Made by a program: the position numbers and the translations under genes. DNA of 34,955 nt from Oceanipulchritudo sp049975345 (GTDB lineage: Bacteria; Verrucomicrobiota; Verrucomicrobiia; Opitutales; Oceanipulchritudinaceae). Below are positions 1 to 7,235 of the stretch, piece by piece; positions within the stretch are counted from its first letter, which is position 1; the number at the start of each line of letters is the position of its first letter. The notes below the pieces were generated by a model. It searched no databases. It was not told the DNA's origin and saw only the letters and a program-made list of their open reading frames with translations. The stretch covers positions 1 to 34,955 of the forward strand of contig JBNGDP010000024.1 in NCBI GenBank assembly GCA_049975345.1. The letters run 5' to 3'.

Positions 1-52
1 GCCAAGCCGGTTGAGGCCTGGAATCGCCGGCCGGGTGTTTCAGAAAATCCGC

Positions 53-75
53 GTCGGGGGGCTTGTCCCCCCGAC
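53..75. other. GC-rich stem-loop upstream of the first gene
   Basis: A perfect 9-bp stem (GTCGGGGGG with CCCCCCGAC) encloses a 5-nt loop. It ends 23 nt before the ATG of the oligopeptide-binding protein. No T-run follows, so it is either an imperfect terminator of a gene to the left of the window or a hairpin in the leader of the next gene. The sequence does not decide between these. Confidence 0.45.
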
Positions 76-98
76 CGGAGCAGGCTAAACTCCCGCCC

Positions 99-1706
99 AT
101 GACCCAAAACACACATTGGTTTCGTTTTGCCGGATTGCTGTCCGTGGCCTTCCTCATCGCCGGCTGCAGCGGCCGAACCGCCCTCGACAACAACACCCTC
201 CGCGTCGGCAACGGCGGAGAACCGCGGGACCTGGATCCACACACCGTCACAGGCACCCCGGAAGTGCAGATCATCCTGACCCTCCTCGAAGGGCTGGTCG
301 CCTATCATCCCACCAGCGATGAGATTCCCTACCCGGGCATCGCGGAACGCTGGGAGACTTCCGAGGACGGCCGCACCTGGCGCTTTCACCTGCGGGAAAA
401 CGCCCGCTGGAGCAACGGGGACCCGGTCACCGCGGGGGATTTTGTCTACTCATGGCGGCGCGTCCTCCACCCTGCCCTTGGAAACGAGTATGCCGACTGG
501 ATGTACATCATCGAGGGAGCTGAGGCCTACCACAAGGGCGAGATCGAGGACATCACCACCGTCGGCATCCTCGCTGAGGAACCCCGCGTCTTCAAGGTGG
601 TCCTCAGGGAGCCCGTGGCCAATTTCCTCAAAATGTTGCTGAACCACACCTTCCTCCCGGTGCATGCGCCGACCATCGAGGCGCATGGCGGCCCCGGGGT
701 GCGGCAGAGCGGCTGGACGCGCCCGGAAAGCCACGTCGGCAACGGGCCCTACCGGCTGGTCGCGTGGAAACCGGATTCCGTCATCCGGGTGGAACGTAAT
801 CCGTACTACTGGGACGCCGGATCGGTCCGGATGGACGCCTTCGAGTTCTACCCGATCAGCGACGAGAACACGGAGCTGCGTGCCTTCGAAAGCGGACAGT
901 TGCACGTGACCAATTCCGTCCCGGTGAACATGCGCCGGTATTACCGCGAACGTTATCCGGAAAAGATCCGCTTCGACCCCTTTGCGGGGGTTTATTTCTA
1001 CCGGATCAACACGACGCGCCCGCCCCTGGACGACGTGCGCGTGCGCAAGGCGCTTTCCCTCGCCATCGACCGGGAGCAGATCATCCGCAAGCTTCTCCAA
1101 GGTAACGAGCGGGTCGCTACATCCTACGTTCCCGACGGAACGGGGGGTTACTTCTTTGGTGAACGGGAGGTGTACAATCCGCAAAAGGCGCGCGAGTTGC
1201 TTGCCGAGGCGGGGTATCCCGGCGGGCAGGGGTTCCCCGTCAAGGAACTGCTCTTCAACACCAGCGACAACCACCGCAAGATCGCCGAGGCCATCCAGAA
1301 CATGTGGCGCGACGTATTGGGCATCGACACCGCCCTGACCAACCAGGAGTGGAAGGTCTACCTGAACACCACCCAGAACATGCAGTACGACATCGCGCGG
1401 GCCGGCTGGATCGCCAATCTTTACCCCTTTTCCTTCCTGCGCATCCTTCTTTCCTACAGTCCCAACAACGAGACGGGCTACAATGATCCGGAATACGACA
1501 GGCTGCTCGAGGAGTCGATGCATACCCTCGACCGGGAGAAGCGCTTTTCCCTGATCCACGAGGCGGAGGCCCGCATGCTCGCCTTCGAGCCGGTCATTCC
1601 CCTGTACTGGTATACCAACGTCTTTCTCATCGACCCGCGGGTCAGGAACTGGAACCCGAAGCTGGTTGACCAGCGCCCGCTCAAGCTGGTCTACCTCGAG
1701 GAGTGA
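99..1706 (+). CDS. oppA: Oligopeptide ABC transporter substrate-binding lipoprotein (OppA/SBP_bac_5 family)
   Basis: This 535-residue protein should capture peptides outside the inner membrane and pass them to an OppBC permease. An upstream TTG is in frame, but the ATG at 99 gives a proper lipoprotein signal: a hydrophobic stretch ending LIAGC, with Cys23 as the lipidation site. Family hallmarks are the N-terminal GGEPRDLDPH segment, AERWETSEDGRTWRFHLR, WSNGDPVTAGDFVYSWRR, the ligand-pocket region VGNGPYRL, and the C-terminal EPVIPLYWYTNVFL. It is clearly paralogous to the binding protein at 31308-32945. No permease or ATPase gene follows, because the next gene is an lpxR homologue. It may therefore be an orphan binding protein serving permeases elsewhere, unless its partners lie left of the window. 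No Shine-Dalgarno is visible. The family call is firm; the exact ligand is unknown. Confidence 0.92.
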   Translation: MTQNTHWFRFAGLLSVAFLIAGCSGRTALDNNTLRVGNGGEPRDLDPHTVTGTPEVQIILTLLEGLVAYHPTSDEIPYPGIAERWETSEDGRTWRFHLRENARWSNGDPVTAGDFVYSWRRVLHPALGNEYADWMYIIEGAEAYHKGEIEDITTVGILAEEPRVFKVVLREPVANFLKMLLNHTFLPVHAPTIEAHGGPGVRQSGWTRPESHVGNGPYRLVAWKPDSVIRVERNPYYWDAGSVRMDAFEFYPISDENTELRAFESGQLHVTNSVPVNMRRYYRERYPEKIRFDPFAGVYFYRINTTRPPLDDVRVRKALSLAIDREQIIRKLLQGNERVATSYVPDGTGGYFFGEREVYNPQKARELLAEAGYPGGQGFPVKELLFNTSDNHRKIAEAIQNMWRDVLGIDTALTNQEWKVYLNTTQNMQYDIARAGWIANLYPFSFLRILLSYSPNNETGYNDPEYDRLLEESMHTLDREKRFSLIHEAEARMLAFEPVIPLYWYTNVFLIDPRVRNWNPKLVDQRPLKLVYLEE

Positions 1707-1721
1707 CGTGGATCGCTTGAT

Positions 1722-1800
1722 TTAACTACGAATACCGCGAATACCGCAAATCAAGCACCCATAATTAAATATTCGTGCACTCCGGGTTATTCGTAGTTAA
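1722..1800. repeat. Stutter-type inverted repeat between the oppA and lpxR homologues
   Basis: The 13-nt arms at 1722-1734 and 1788-1800 are perfect reverse complements (TTAACTACGAATA and its complement), separated by 53 nt. The left side continues as a short-period tandem, with GAATACCGC occurring twice in succession. The element fills most of the gap between the upstream stop and the ATG at 1815. It has the same architecture as the elements at 5886-6018, 31155-31220 and 32964-33094 but unrelated sequence. It could terminate or attenuate transcription. No transposase or T-run is present. Confidence 0.75.
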
Positions 1801-1814
1801 TCGTGGCCGCAAGC

Positions 1815-2873
1815 ATGTTAAAACACACCTTCACCTTTTACTTTCTGGCGATTTTGACTATATCCGTTGTATGCCGGGCAGCCGACGCGGAGCGGGCGTC
1901 CTATTTGATTTTCCAGCTGGACAACGACCTGTTTACGGGATCGGACCGCAGCTACACCAGCGGGGCGCGCCTGGCCTGGCTGCAGCCGATCTCAAGGGAG
2001 TCAATGAACGACTTCCAGGGATTCCTGCGCAAGTTGAGCGGGGCGGAGCGGAATTTTTTCGCGCACCTCACCAACTTCATCGATCCGGAGAAAATCGAAT
2101 ACGACTGTGGGACCGGGCTCACACAGCTGATGTTCACGCCGGAGGATTACAGCGCCCCGGCCGCGCCGCCCGGCCAGCGGCCCTATGCCGGATGGCTCGG
2201 CTTAGAGTTTTCCCTGCACGCCAAGGATGGGCAGGCCCTCAGCTCGGTGCTCCTTTCGATCGGGACAACCGGGAAAAACGCCTTTGCCGAGGAGGTGCAG
2301 GAATGGGTCCACCGGAATATCAGTGATTCACCGATCTTCCAGGGCTGGGACAGCCAGATTCCCGGTGAGCTCACCATCAACCTTCATTTTGACCGGAAGA
2401 ACCGTTTCACCGCTCTGGCCGAGGCCTCCCGCGACTGGCTCGTTGCGGTCGACGGCTACTGGGAGTGGGGTGCCGCGATCGGAAACTTCCGAACGGACGC
2501 CTACGTCGGGGCAATGGTGCGCCTTGGCTATCATCTTCCTGTCCAGTACGTGACGCCACGGCTCCAGCTGGGGAACTACTCGCACGAGCTGTCCCTGCCA
2601 TCGGATGGCGATACGGGCGCCTGGTCCGTCTACGCCTTCGGGGGCGTGCGCGGAACCGTGGTGGCGCACGACATCACCATCGACGGTCCCCTTTTCCGCA
2701 ATTATGACACACCCGTCTCTTCGGAGGCCTGGGTCGGCGCAATGGTGGCCGGCGTTGGGATTCGCTGGCAGCGGATGAACTTCACCTTCTCGCGCACCTT
2801 CCGCACCGAGGAGTATGAGACCCAGGATGGCGGGCACCAGTTTGGTTCGGCCCTGGTGAGCCTCGGCTTTTAG
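1815..2873 (+). CDS. LpxR-family outer-membrane lipid A deacylase (DUF2219)
   Basis: This is an outer-membrane beta-barrel of the family whose characterised member, Salmonella LpxR, removes the 3'-acyloxyacyl chain of lipid A. The 352-residue product starts with a signal peptide (MLKHTFTFYFLAILT... ending near CRAADA). Family blocks visible are FQLDNDLFTGSDRSYTSG near the mature N terminus, LMFTPEDYSAP followed by RPYAGWLGLEF, and a C-terminal strand ending in Phe (ALVSLGF), as expected for barrel assembly. A GTG at 1803 would add four residues; the ATG at 1815 fits the signal peptide better. Its stop codon overlaps the stop of the convergent recN gene. Lipid A as the substrate is inferred from the family. 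Many DUF2219 members are untested. Confidence 0.85.
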   Translation: MLKHTFTFYFLAILTISVVCRAADAERASYLIFQLDNDLFTGSDRSYTSGARLAWLQPISRESMNDFQGFLRKLSGAERNFFAHLTNFIDPEKIEYDCGTGLTQLMFTPEDYSAPAAPPGQRPYAGWLGLEFSLHAKDGQALSSVLLSIGTTGKNAFAEEVQEWVHRNISDSPIFQGWDSQIPGELTINLHFDRKNRFTALAEASRDWLVAVDGYWEWGAAIGNFRTDAYVGAMVRLGYHLPVQYVTPRLQLGNYSHELSLPSDGDTGAWSVYAFGGVRGTVVAHDITIDGPLFRNYDTPVSSEAWVGAMVAGVGIRWQRMNFTFSRTFRTEEYETQDGGHQFGSALVSLGF

Positions 2874-4531
2874 CCCCCGGCCAGTTCCTCGGCGTGCTTT
2901 CGCGCGCTCTTCGAGGACCGGTCCCCGAGCATGCGGGCGAATTCGTCGACGCGGGCCTCGCGGTTCCCGTTCAGGCACTCGATCCGGACCGTGGTGGAGT
3001 CCTCCCGCTGCTCCTTCTCCACAAGATAGTGGTTTTCCGCGACACCGGCCACCTGGGCGAGGTGGGTGATGCAGAAGACCTGGTGGTCCTCGCCCAGCCT
3101 TGCCAGCAGGCGCGCCACCGCGGTGGCGACCTCCCCGCCGATGTTGGAGTCGACCTCGTCGAAAACCAGGACCGGGGTGGCGTCCACCGCGGCCAGCACC
3201 GATTTCAGGGCAAGCATCACGCGCGCCATTTCCCCGCTGGAGGCGATCTTGTTCAGCGGGAGCAAGGCGTTCCCGGGATTTGGGGAGAAGGTCATGCGGC
3301 AGTCGCAGTCCCCGGCCGGCCCCAGCTTTTCCCGGGCGTTGATTTCAATGGACAATTTCGGACGCTTGAACCCGAGTTCCCGGAGGAGCCCTTCCGCCTC
3401 CCTTGCCAGCTTCTGCGCGGCCTTGAGCCGTTCCGAGCGCAGGGCCGCGGCCGATTTCCGGAGCCCGGCCTCGGCGGTCCCGGCCTCCTTCCGCAACCTT
3501 TGCAGGGTGCCCTCGAGGTCTCCCTGCAGGGACAGCCGTTCGGCCATGGAATCGCGTTTGGCGAGCACCGCTTCCACCGAGGCGCCGTAGCGCCTGCGCA
3601 GCCCCATCCAGGTATCCATGTCGGATTCGATCCGCTTGACCTCCGACGGGCTGAAATCGGCGTCATCGGCCAGTCCTCGCCACTCGTTGGCCAGATCACC
3701 GGCCTCGATGAGCAGGGATTCGACCCGGTCGGCCAGTTGGGTGGAGCCGGGATCCAGCTCCGCCAGCTTGCGGGCAAGGGGAAGCACCGCCTGCAGGCGG
3801 TCGCAGATCCCCTTCGGTCCCAAAAATCCGGTGTCGAGTTTTTCGCACAGGTCCTTGAGTTCCTGGGAGCCCGAGATCCGGCGGAAATCCTGCTCCAGCT
3901 GGTTGATGCGCTCCTCGCTGATCCGCAGGGCGTCGATCTCCTTGAGCTGGGATTGCAGGAAGGCGGCCTCCTCCGGTGAGAGGCGGGACCCGTTCCGCAA
4001 CCGGTCCATTTCCTCCAGCATGGCGCGCCATTCACGATACCCCTCCCTGTATTCGGTCAGTTTCTTTTTGAGCCCTGCGAAAAGGTCGAGGAGGGCCAGT
4101 TGCTCGGATTCATGAAAGAGTTTCTGCGGTTCTCCCGGTCCGTGGAAATCAATCCATTGCTTCCCGATTTCCTGCAGTTGGGCGAGGGTGGCCATGGAGC
4201 CGTTGATGAGAATGCGTCCGGTTTTTGCCGTCGAAAGGATGCGGCGGACCAGCAACTGTCCCTCCTCGCAGGCGGGCAGGCCCATTTCCTCCAGCATCGC
4301 GTCGAGCCTTTTGGTGTTTTCAAACCCGAAGGCGGCCTCCAGGGTGCAGGTTTCCGCACCCTGGCGGATCAGGGTCTTGTCGGCCCGCGCCCCGGACAGG
4401 AGCGACAGCGCCCCCAGCAGCACGGACTTGCCGGCGCCGGTCTCCCCGGTCACGGCAGTGAAGCCCGGCATGAACTCCAGCGATATCGCATCCATCAGGG
4501 CGAGGTTCTCTATGCGAAGCGACTGCAGCAT
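2870..4531 (-). CDS. recN: DNA repair protein RecN
   Basis: RecN is an SMC-like ATPase acting in recombinational repair of double-strand breaks in the cytoplasm. The 553-residue product has an N-terminal ATPase half with Walker A GETGAGKS (residues 29-36) and a central coiled coil rich in Leu, Glu and Arg. The C-terminal half carries the ABC signature region SSGEMARVMLALK and Walker B VLVFDEVDSNIGG. An in-frame TTG lies 27 nt upstream, but the family begins with the pattern seen here, MLQSLRIENLALMD, so the ATG at 4531 is chosen. The gene is convergent with the lpxR homologue (stops overlap by 4 bp) and divergent from the aldo/keto reductase, with a palindrome in the shared promoter region. 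Length and motifs match the family well. Confidence 0.96.
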   Translation of the reverse strand: MLQSLRIENLALMDAISLEFMPGFTAVTGETGAGKSVLLGALSLLSGARADKTLIRQGAETCTLEAAFGFENTKRLDAMLEEMGLPACEEGQLLVRRILSTAKTGRILINGSMATLAQLQEIGKQWIDFHGPGEPQKLFHESEQLALLDLFAGLKKKLTEYREGYREWRAMLEEMDRLRNGSRLSPEEAAFLQSQLKEIDALRISEERINQLEQDFRRISGSQELKDLCEKLDTGFLGPKGICDRLQAVLPLARKLAELDPGSTQLADRVESLLIEAGDLANEWRGLADDADFSPSEVKRIESDMDTWMGLRRRYGASVEAVLAKRDSMAERLSLQGDLEGTLQRLRKEAGTAEAGLRKSAAALRSERLKAAQKLAREAEGLLRELGFKRPKLSIEINAREKLGPAGDCDCRMTFSPNPGNALLPLNKIASSGEMARVMLALKSVLAAVDATPVLVFDEVDSNIGGEVATAVARLLARLGEDHQVFCITHLAQVAGVAENHYLVEKEQREDSTTVRIECLNGNREARVDEFARMLGDRSSKSARKHAEELAGG

Positions 4532-4577
4532 CTCCGCTTTCAAACTGCCACGCCCCAAGGCGAGTTCAAGGCGTTTG

Positions 4578-4594
4578 TTCGCACGGAGTGCGAA
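4578..4594. promoter_or_regulatory. Palindrome in the recN/aldo-keto reductase promoter region, possible operator
   Basis: TTCGCAC-GGA-GTGCGAA is a perfect 7-bp inverted repeat lying 47 nt upstream of the recN start and 52 nt upstream of the divergent gene. recN is a classical SOS gene, so a LexA-type operator is possible. However, this is not the E. coli CTGT-N8-ACAG motif, and the identity of the binding protein is a guess. A short mRNA hairpin is the alternative. Confidence 0.35.
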
Positions 4595-4646
4595 AGAATG
4601 CAGGGTAACGGTTGACCCGTGCGGGTTTGTTTTTAACGGTGGCTAC

Positions 4647-5885
4647 ATGGCTTTAGCAGATCGCCCCATGCAATACCGCCGCTTCGGACGGACCGGGCTG
4701 CAGATGCCCGTTTTCTCCTGCGGGGGAATGCGCTACCAGGACGGATGGAAGGATAAACCCCTGGATGAGATTGACCCGCAAACCCAGGTCAACCTGGAGA
4801 CCACGGTCGGGCGCGCCCTGGAGGTCGGAATCAACCATGTCGAGACAGCCCGGGGATACGGTTGCTCGGAGCGCCAGCTTGGCCAGTACCTGCCGAAGCT
4901 CCCCCGCGAGGACCTGATCATCCAGACCAAGGTCGGCCCGGAGGCCGATCCGGAGGAGTTTTACCGCAACACGCTTGATTCCCTCGAACGGCTGCAGCTG
5001 GAGCACGTCGACCTGCTGGGCATCCACGGGATCAACAACCAGGAAAAACTCGACTGGACGATCCGGCCGGGCGGCTGCTTCGAGGCGGCCCAGCGGCTGC
5101 GCCGGGAAGGGCGCTGCCGCTTCATCGGGTTTTCGACTCACGCCTCGGTCCGCATCATCACGGAGGCCATCAACTACACCGAACCGAAGACCGGCGAGAG
5201 CCTCGACTATGTGAATCTCCACTGGTACTACATCTACCAGGAGACGCTGTCCTGCATCGAGGCGGCCACCGCCCGCGACATGGGGGTCTTCATCATCAGC
5301 CCCAGCGACAAGGGGGGGCAACTCTACAAGGCGCCCCCGCTTCTGAAGGATCTTTGCTCCCCCCTGCACCCGATCACCTTTAATGATCTATTCTGCCTGA
5401 TGCACGGTGGGATCCATACCCTCAGCGTCGGCGCCGCCCGCCCCTCCGATTTTGAGGAGCACCTGGACGCCCTGCCGCTCCTCAATGACAAGACCCCGGA
5501 GCTCCTCGAACCTGTCCTCAAGCGCCTCAAGGCCCGTTACGACGACCTGGTCGAGCCGGAGCTGCGCGACCCGTGGTCCCTCCGGCTGCCCCCGATCGCC
5601 GAGATTCCCGGCCAGATCAACATCGGCCGGATCGTCCAGCTGCGCAACCTCGCCAGGGCCTACGACATGATTGATTACGCCAAGTTCCGGTACAACCTTC
5701 TCGGCAACGCCGCCGACTGGTTCCCCGGCCAGCAGGCCTCTCCCGAAAACCTCGCCGCCGTCCGCCCAGAGCTGGAATCCCTCTTCCGCTCCCTCCCCGC
5801 CGGGCACCTCCTCATGGCTGTCCTCGAGGAGGCCCATCAGCTCCTCGCCGACAAGGAGCAGAAGCGGCTCAGTGAGTCGGACTAG
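4647..5885 (+). CDS. Aldo/keto reductase family oxidoreductase
   Basis: A cytoplasmic, probably NADPH-dependent reductase of 412 residues with an (alpha/beta)8-barrel N-terminal two-thirds. The catalytic positions are readable: Glu66 in HVETARGYG (where classical members have Asp), Tyr71, Lys95 in IQTKV and His127 in GIHG. The C-terminal third (INIGRIVQLRNLARAYDM, YAKFRYNLLGNA, WFPG) matches the subfamily that usually carries a ferredoxin-like Cys cluster just before this part. Here the corresponding stretch (RDPWSLRLPPIAEIPGQ) has no cysteine, so an Fe-S cluster is not expected. The start at 4647 follows a GGTGG; an internal ATG at 4668 is possible. The frame stays open further upstream, antisense to recN, but that part has no protein character. 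The substrate is unknown. Confidence 0.9.
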   Translation: MALADRPMQYRRFGRTGLQMPVFSCGGMRYQDGWKDKPLDEIDPQTQVNLETTVGRALEVGINHVETARGYGCSERQLGQYLPKLPREDLIIQTKVGPEADPEEFYRNTLDSLERLQLEHVDLLGIHGINNQEKLDWTIRPGGCFEAAQRLRREGRCRFIGFSTHASVRIITEAINYTEPKTGESLDYVNLHWYYIYQETLSCIEAATARDMGVFIISPSDKGGQLYKAPPLLKDLCSPLHPITFNDLFCLMHGGIHTLSVGAARPSDFEEHLDALPLLNDKTPELLEPVLKRLKARYDDLVEPELRDPWSLRLPPIAEIPGQINIGRIVQLRNLARAYDMIDYAKFRYNLLGNAADWFPGQQASPENLAAVRPELESLFRSLPAGHLLMAVLEEAHQLLADKEQKRLSESD

Positions 5886-6018
5886 GGACAAAAGACTAAG
5901 GATTAAGGACTAAGGTCGAAGGTCGTGGGACCTCCGCTTGCGGATGGTCTCCACCTGCCAGGCAGCGACGCGCAAGCGCGCGCCACGTCCTTAGTCCTTA
6001 GTCTTTAGTCCTTCGTCC
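5886..6018. repeat. Long stutter-type inverted repeat downstream of the aldo/keto reductase
   Basis: The two 30-nt arms, 5886-5915 and 5989-6018, are reverse complements at 26 of 30 positions. Each arm is a degenerate tandem of a 7-bp unit (GACTAAG-like on the left, CCTTAGT-like on the right). The 73-nt centre contains further small palindromes (CCGCTTGCGG; GCGCAAGCGC). The element begins directly after the upstream stop codon and ends 7 nt before a TTGACA box. It should form a long cruciform or RNA hairpin and probably ends transcription ahead of the tRNA. Confidence 0.8.
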
Positions 6019-6025
6019 AAAAAGG

Positions 6026-6054
6026 TTGACACCCGCCCCGCTATCCTCACCTTT
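6026..6054 (+). promoter_or_regulatory. Candidate promoter of tRNA-Val
   Basis: TTGACA at 6026-6031 is a consensus -35 box lying 57 nt before the mature tRNA start. The hexamer at 17-bp spacing (ACCTTT) is a poor -10, so only the -35 half is convincing. Confidence 0.4.
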
Positions 6055-6088
6055 TTGACCTTTACGGCTCCCTCTGCCGATGGATGAC

Positions 6089-6165
6089 GGGGGATTAGCT
6101 CAGTTGGTTAGAGCGCTTGCATGACACGCAAGAGGTCGCTGGTTCAACTCCAGTATCTCCCACCA
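6089..6165 (+). tRNA. tRNA-Val(GAC), CCA encoded
   Basis: A full cloverleaf can be drawn. The acceptor GGGGGAT pairs with ATCTCCC (one G-U). The D arm is GCTC/GAGC with GG in the loop. The anticodon stem CTTGC/GCAAG holds the loop ATGACAC, giving anticodon GAC (Val). The T arm is GCTGG-TTCAACT-CCAGT (one G-U). The discriminator A and genomic CCA are present. The variable region is short (class I). The 16 bases from 6081, including its own acceptor strand, recur unchanged at 9064 in front of a tRNA-like pseudogene. Confidence 0.95.
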
Positions 6166-6251
6166 TCCTGTTCCGGATTATCCGGTCAAGTTGAATGAAC
6201 GCCTGATTTTGGGCATGGATATCCTTGCCGGTGAGTTGTTAAAATGGCACC

Positions 6252-6932
6252 ATGCTGAACATGGAAGAACGGGTTCATTACCTCGAGAATGTGATGGCGG
6301 AACTTGCCCATGAGCAGGTCCGGACGGAGATCTTTCTCAAGGATTTTGGAAAGCGCATGGACAGGCACGTCGCCGAGATGAAAGCCGACACCCAGCGGTT
6401 CACGGAGCGCATGGAAATTACCATATCCGAAATGAAGGAGGACACCCGGCGCATGAAGGAGGACACCCGGCGCATGAAGGAGGACACCCGGCGCATGAAG
6501 AAGGCCTGGGGGGATCTTGCCAACAAGATGGGGACGGTGGTGGAGGATATTGTCGCCCCGAACATACCGCGCCTTGCCCTTGAGGAGTTTGATTTTGATG
6601 AAGTCGAGGATTTTGCTGTCCGGCCTCGTCGCACAAGCCGCCGTGGAGCGAGACGGCAGACCGAATTTGATGTTGTCTGTTCCGGACCCGGAAAGGTGAT
6701 TTTCGTGGAGGTGAAGTCGACCTCCGATCTGGAAAAGATCAAGGCGACGGCCGGGCGGATGAGGGAGTTTTTCGATTTTTTCCCGGAGTACGAGGGAAAG
6801 GAATTGATTGGCGCCTTTGCGAGCTGGTCGATTGATGCGAAGTTGCTTTCCGCGATCAGCGAAGCCGGCCTTTACGGCATCGCCATGGGGGACGAAACGA
6901 TGAAGATCGTGGCCAGGCCGGGCATCCATTGA
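6252..6932 (+). CDS. Coiled-coil protein with a C-terminal PD-(D/E)XK nuclease-like domain (DUF3782-like)
   Basis: The 226-residue protein has two parts. Residues 1 to about 90 form a charged coiled coil of MKxDTxR-type heptads, including three identical copies of MKEDTRR. The rest looks like a restriction-endonuclease fold: Asp140 in TEFDVV and Glu153-Val-Lys155 in VFVEVKST match the D...ExK metal site of the PD-(D/E)XK superfamily. The arrangement recalls the DUF3782-type families found in cyanobacteria and other bacteria, whose function is not established. The start at 6252 gives MLNMEERV; an ATG three codons later is also possible. It stands alone between the tRNA-Val gene and the sulP gene. 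Nuclease activity is inferred from the motif only. Confidence 0.8.
   Translation: MLNMEERVHYLENVMAELAHEQVRTEIFLKDFGKRMDRHVAEMKADTQRFTERMEITISEMKEDTRRMKEDTRRMKEDTRRMKKAWGDLANKMGTVVEDIVAPNIPRLALEEFDFDEVEDFAVRPRRTSRRGARRQTEFDVVCSGPGKVIFVEVKSTSDLEKIKATAGRMREFFDFFPEYEGKELIGAFASWSIDAKLLSAISEAGLYGIAMGDETMKIVARPGIH
6432..6494 (+). repeat. Three perfect 21-bp tandem repeats inside the coiled-coil gene
   Basis: Units at 6432-6452, 6453-6473 and 6474-6494 are identical at the DNA level. Each encodes one heptad, MKEDTRR. A partial fourth unit (ATGAAG) follows. Changes in copy number would stay in frame and alter coiled-coil length. Confidence 0.95.
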
Positions 6933-7235
6933 CGCGGGAACCGGAACCGTCACCCGCCTGATAACGCCGTCGCATGTTCTTCACCAGGATTCACAAGATT
7001 TCGATTGCGGGGCGGGTTCGGTTCATGGAGCATGCGGGGGCATATGTATTCAGCTCAACTGCCCATCATTCCCCGGGGCGGCCGGGACCTTCCCGCCGGA
7101 TATTCACGACTGACGAACGGATTGTTCAATAAAGGAACGGCCTTCAAGGAGGCCGGGTGCGAGGCTCTCGTGCTGCGCGGGTTCGAGCGGGAATACCACC
7201 CGCACGTGTAGCGGAACTTTCACCATCCAACCGGC
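6933..7235. other. 303-bp gap without a convincing gene
   Basis: Short open frames exist (for example 7005-7211, 68 codons from a TTG), but none shows a recognisable domain, signal peptide or ribosome-binding site. Near 6979-7000 there is an AGGATTCACAAGATT-like tract in the style of the stutter repeats found in other gaps here. The rest may be a decayed gene or the leader of sulP. Confidence 0.5.

Noticed and set aside
7005..7211. 68-codon frame starting at TTG
   Set aside because: No ribosome-binding site, signal or family likeness; shorter frames in other phases are just as good.
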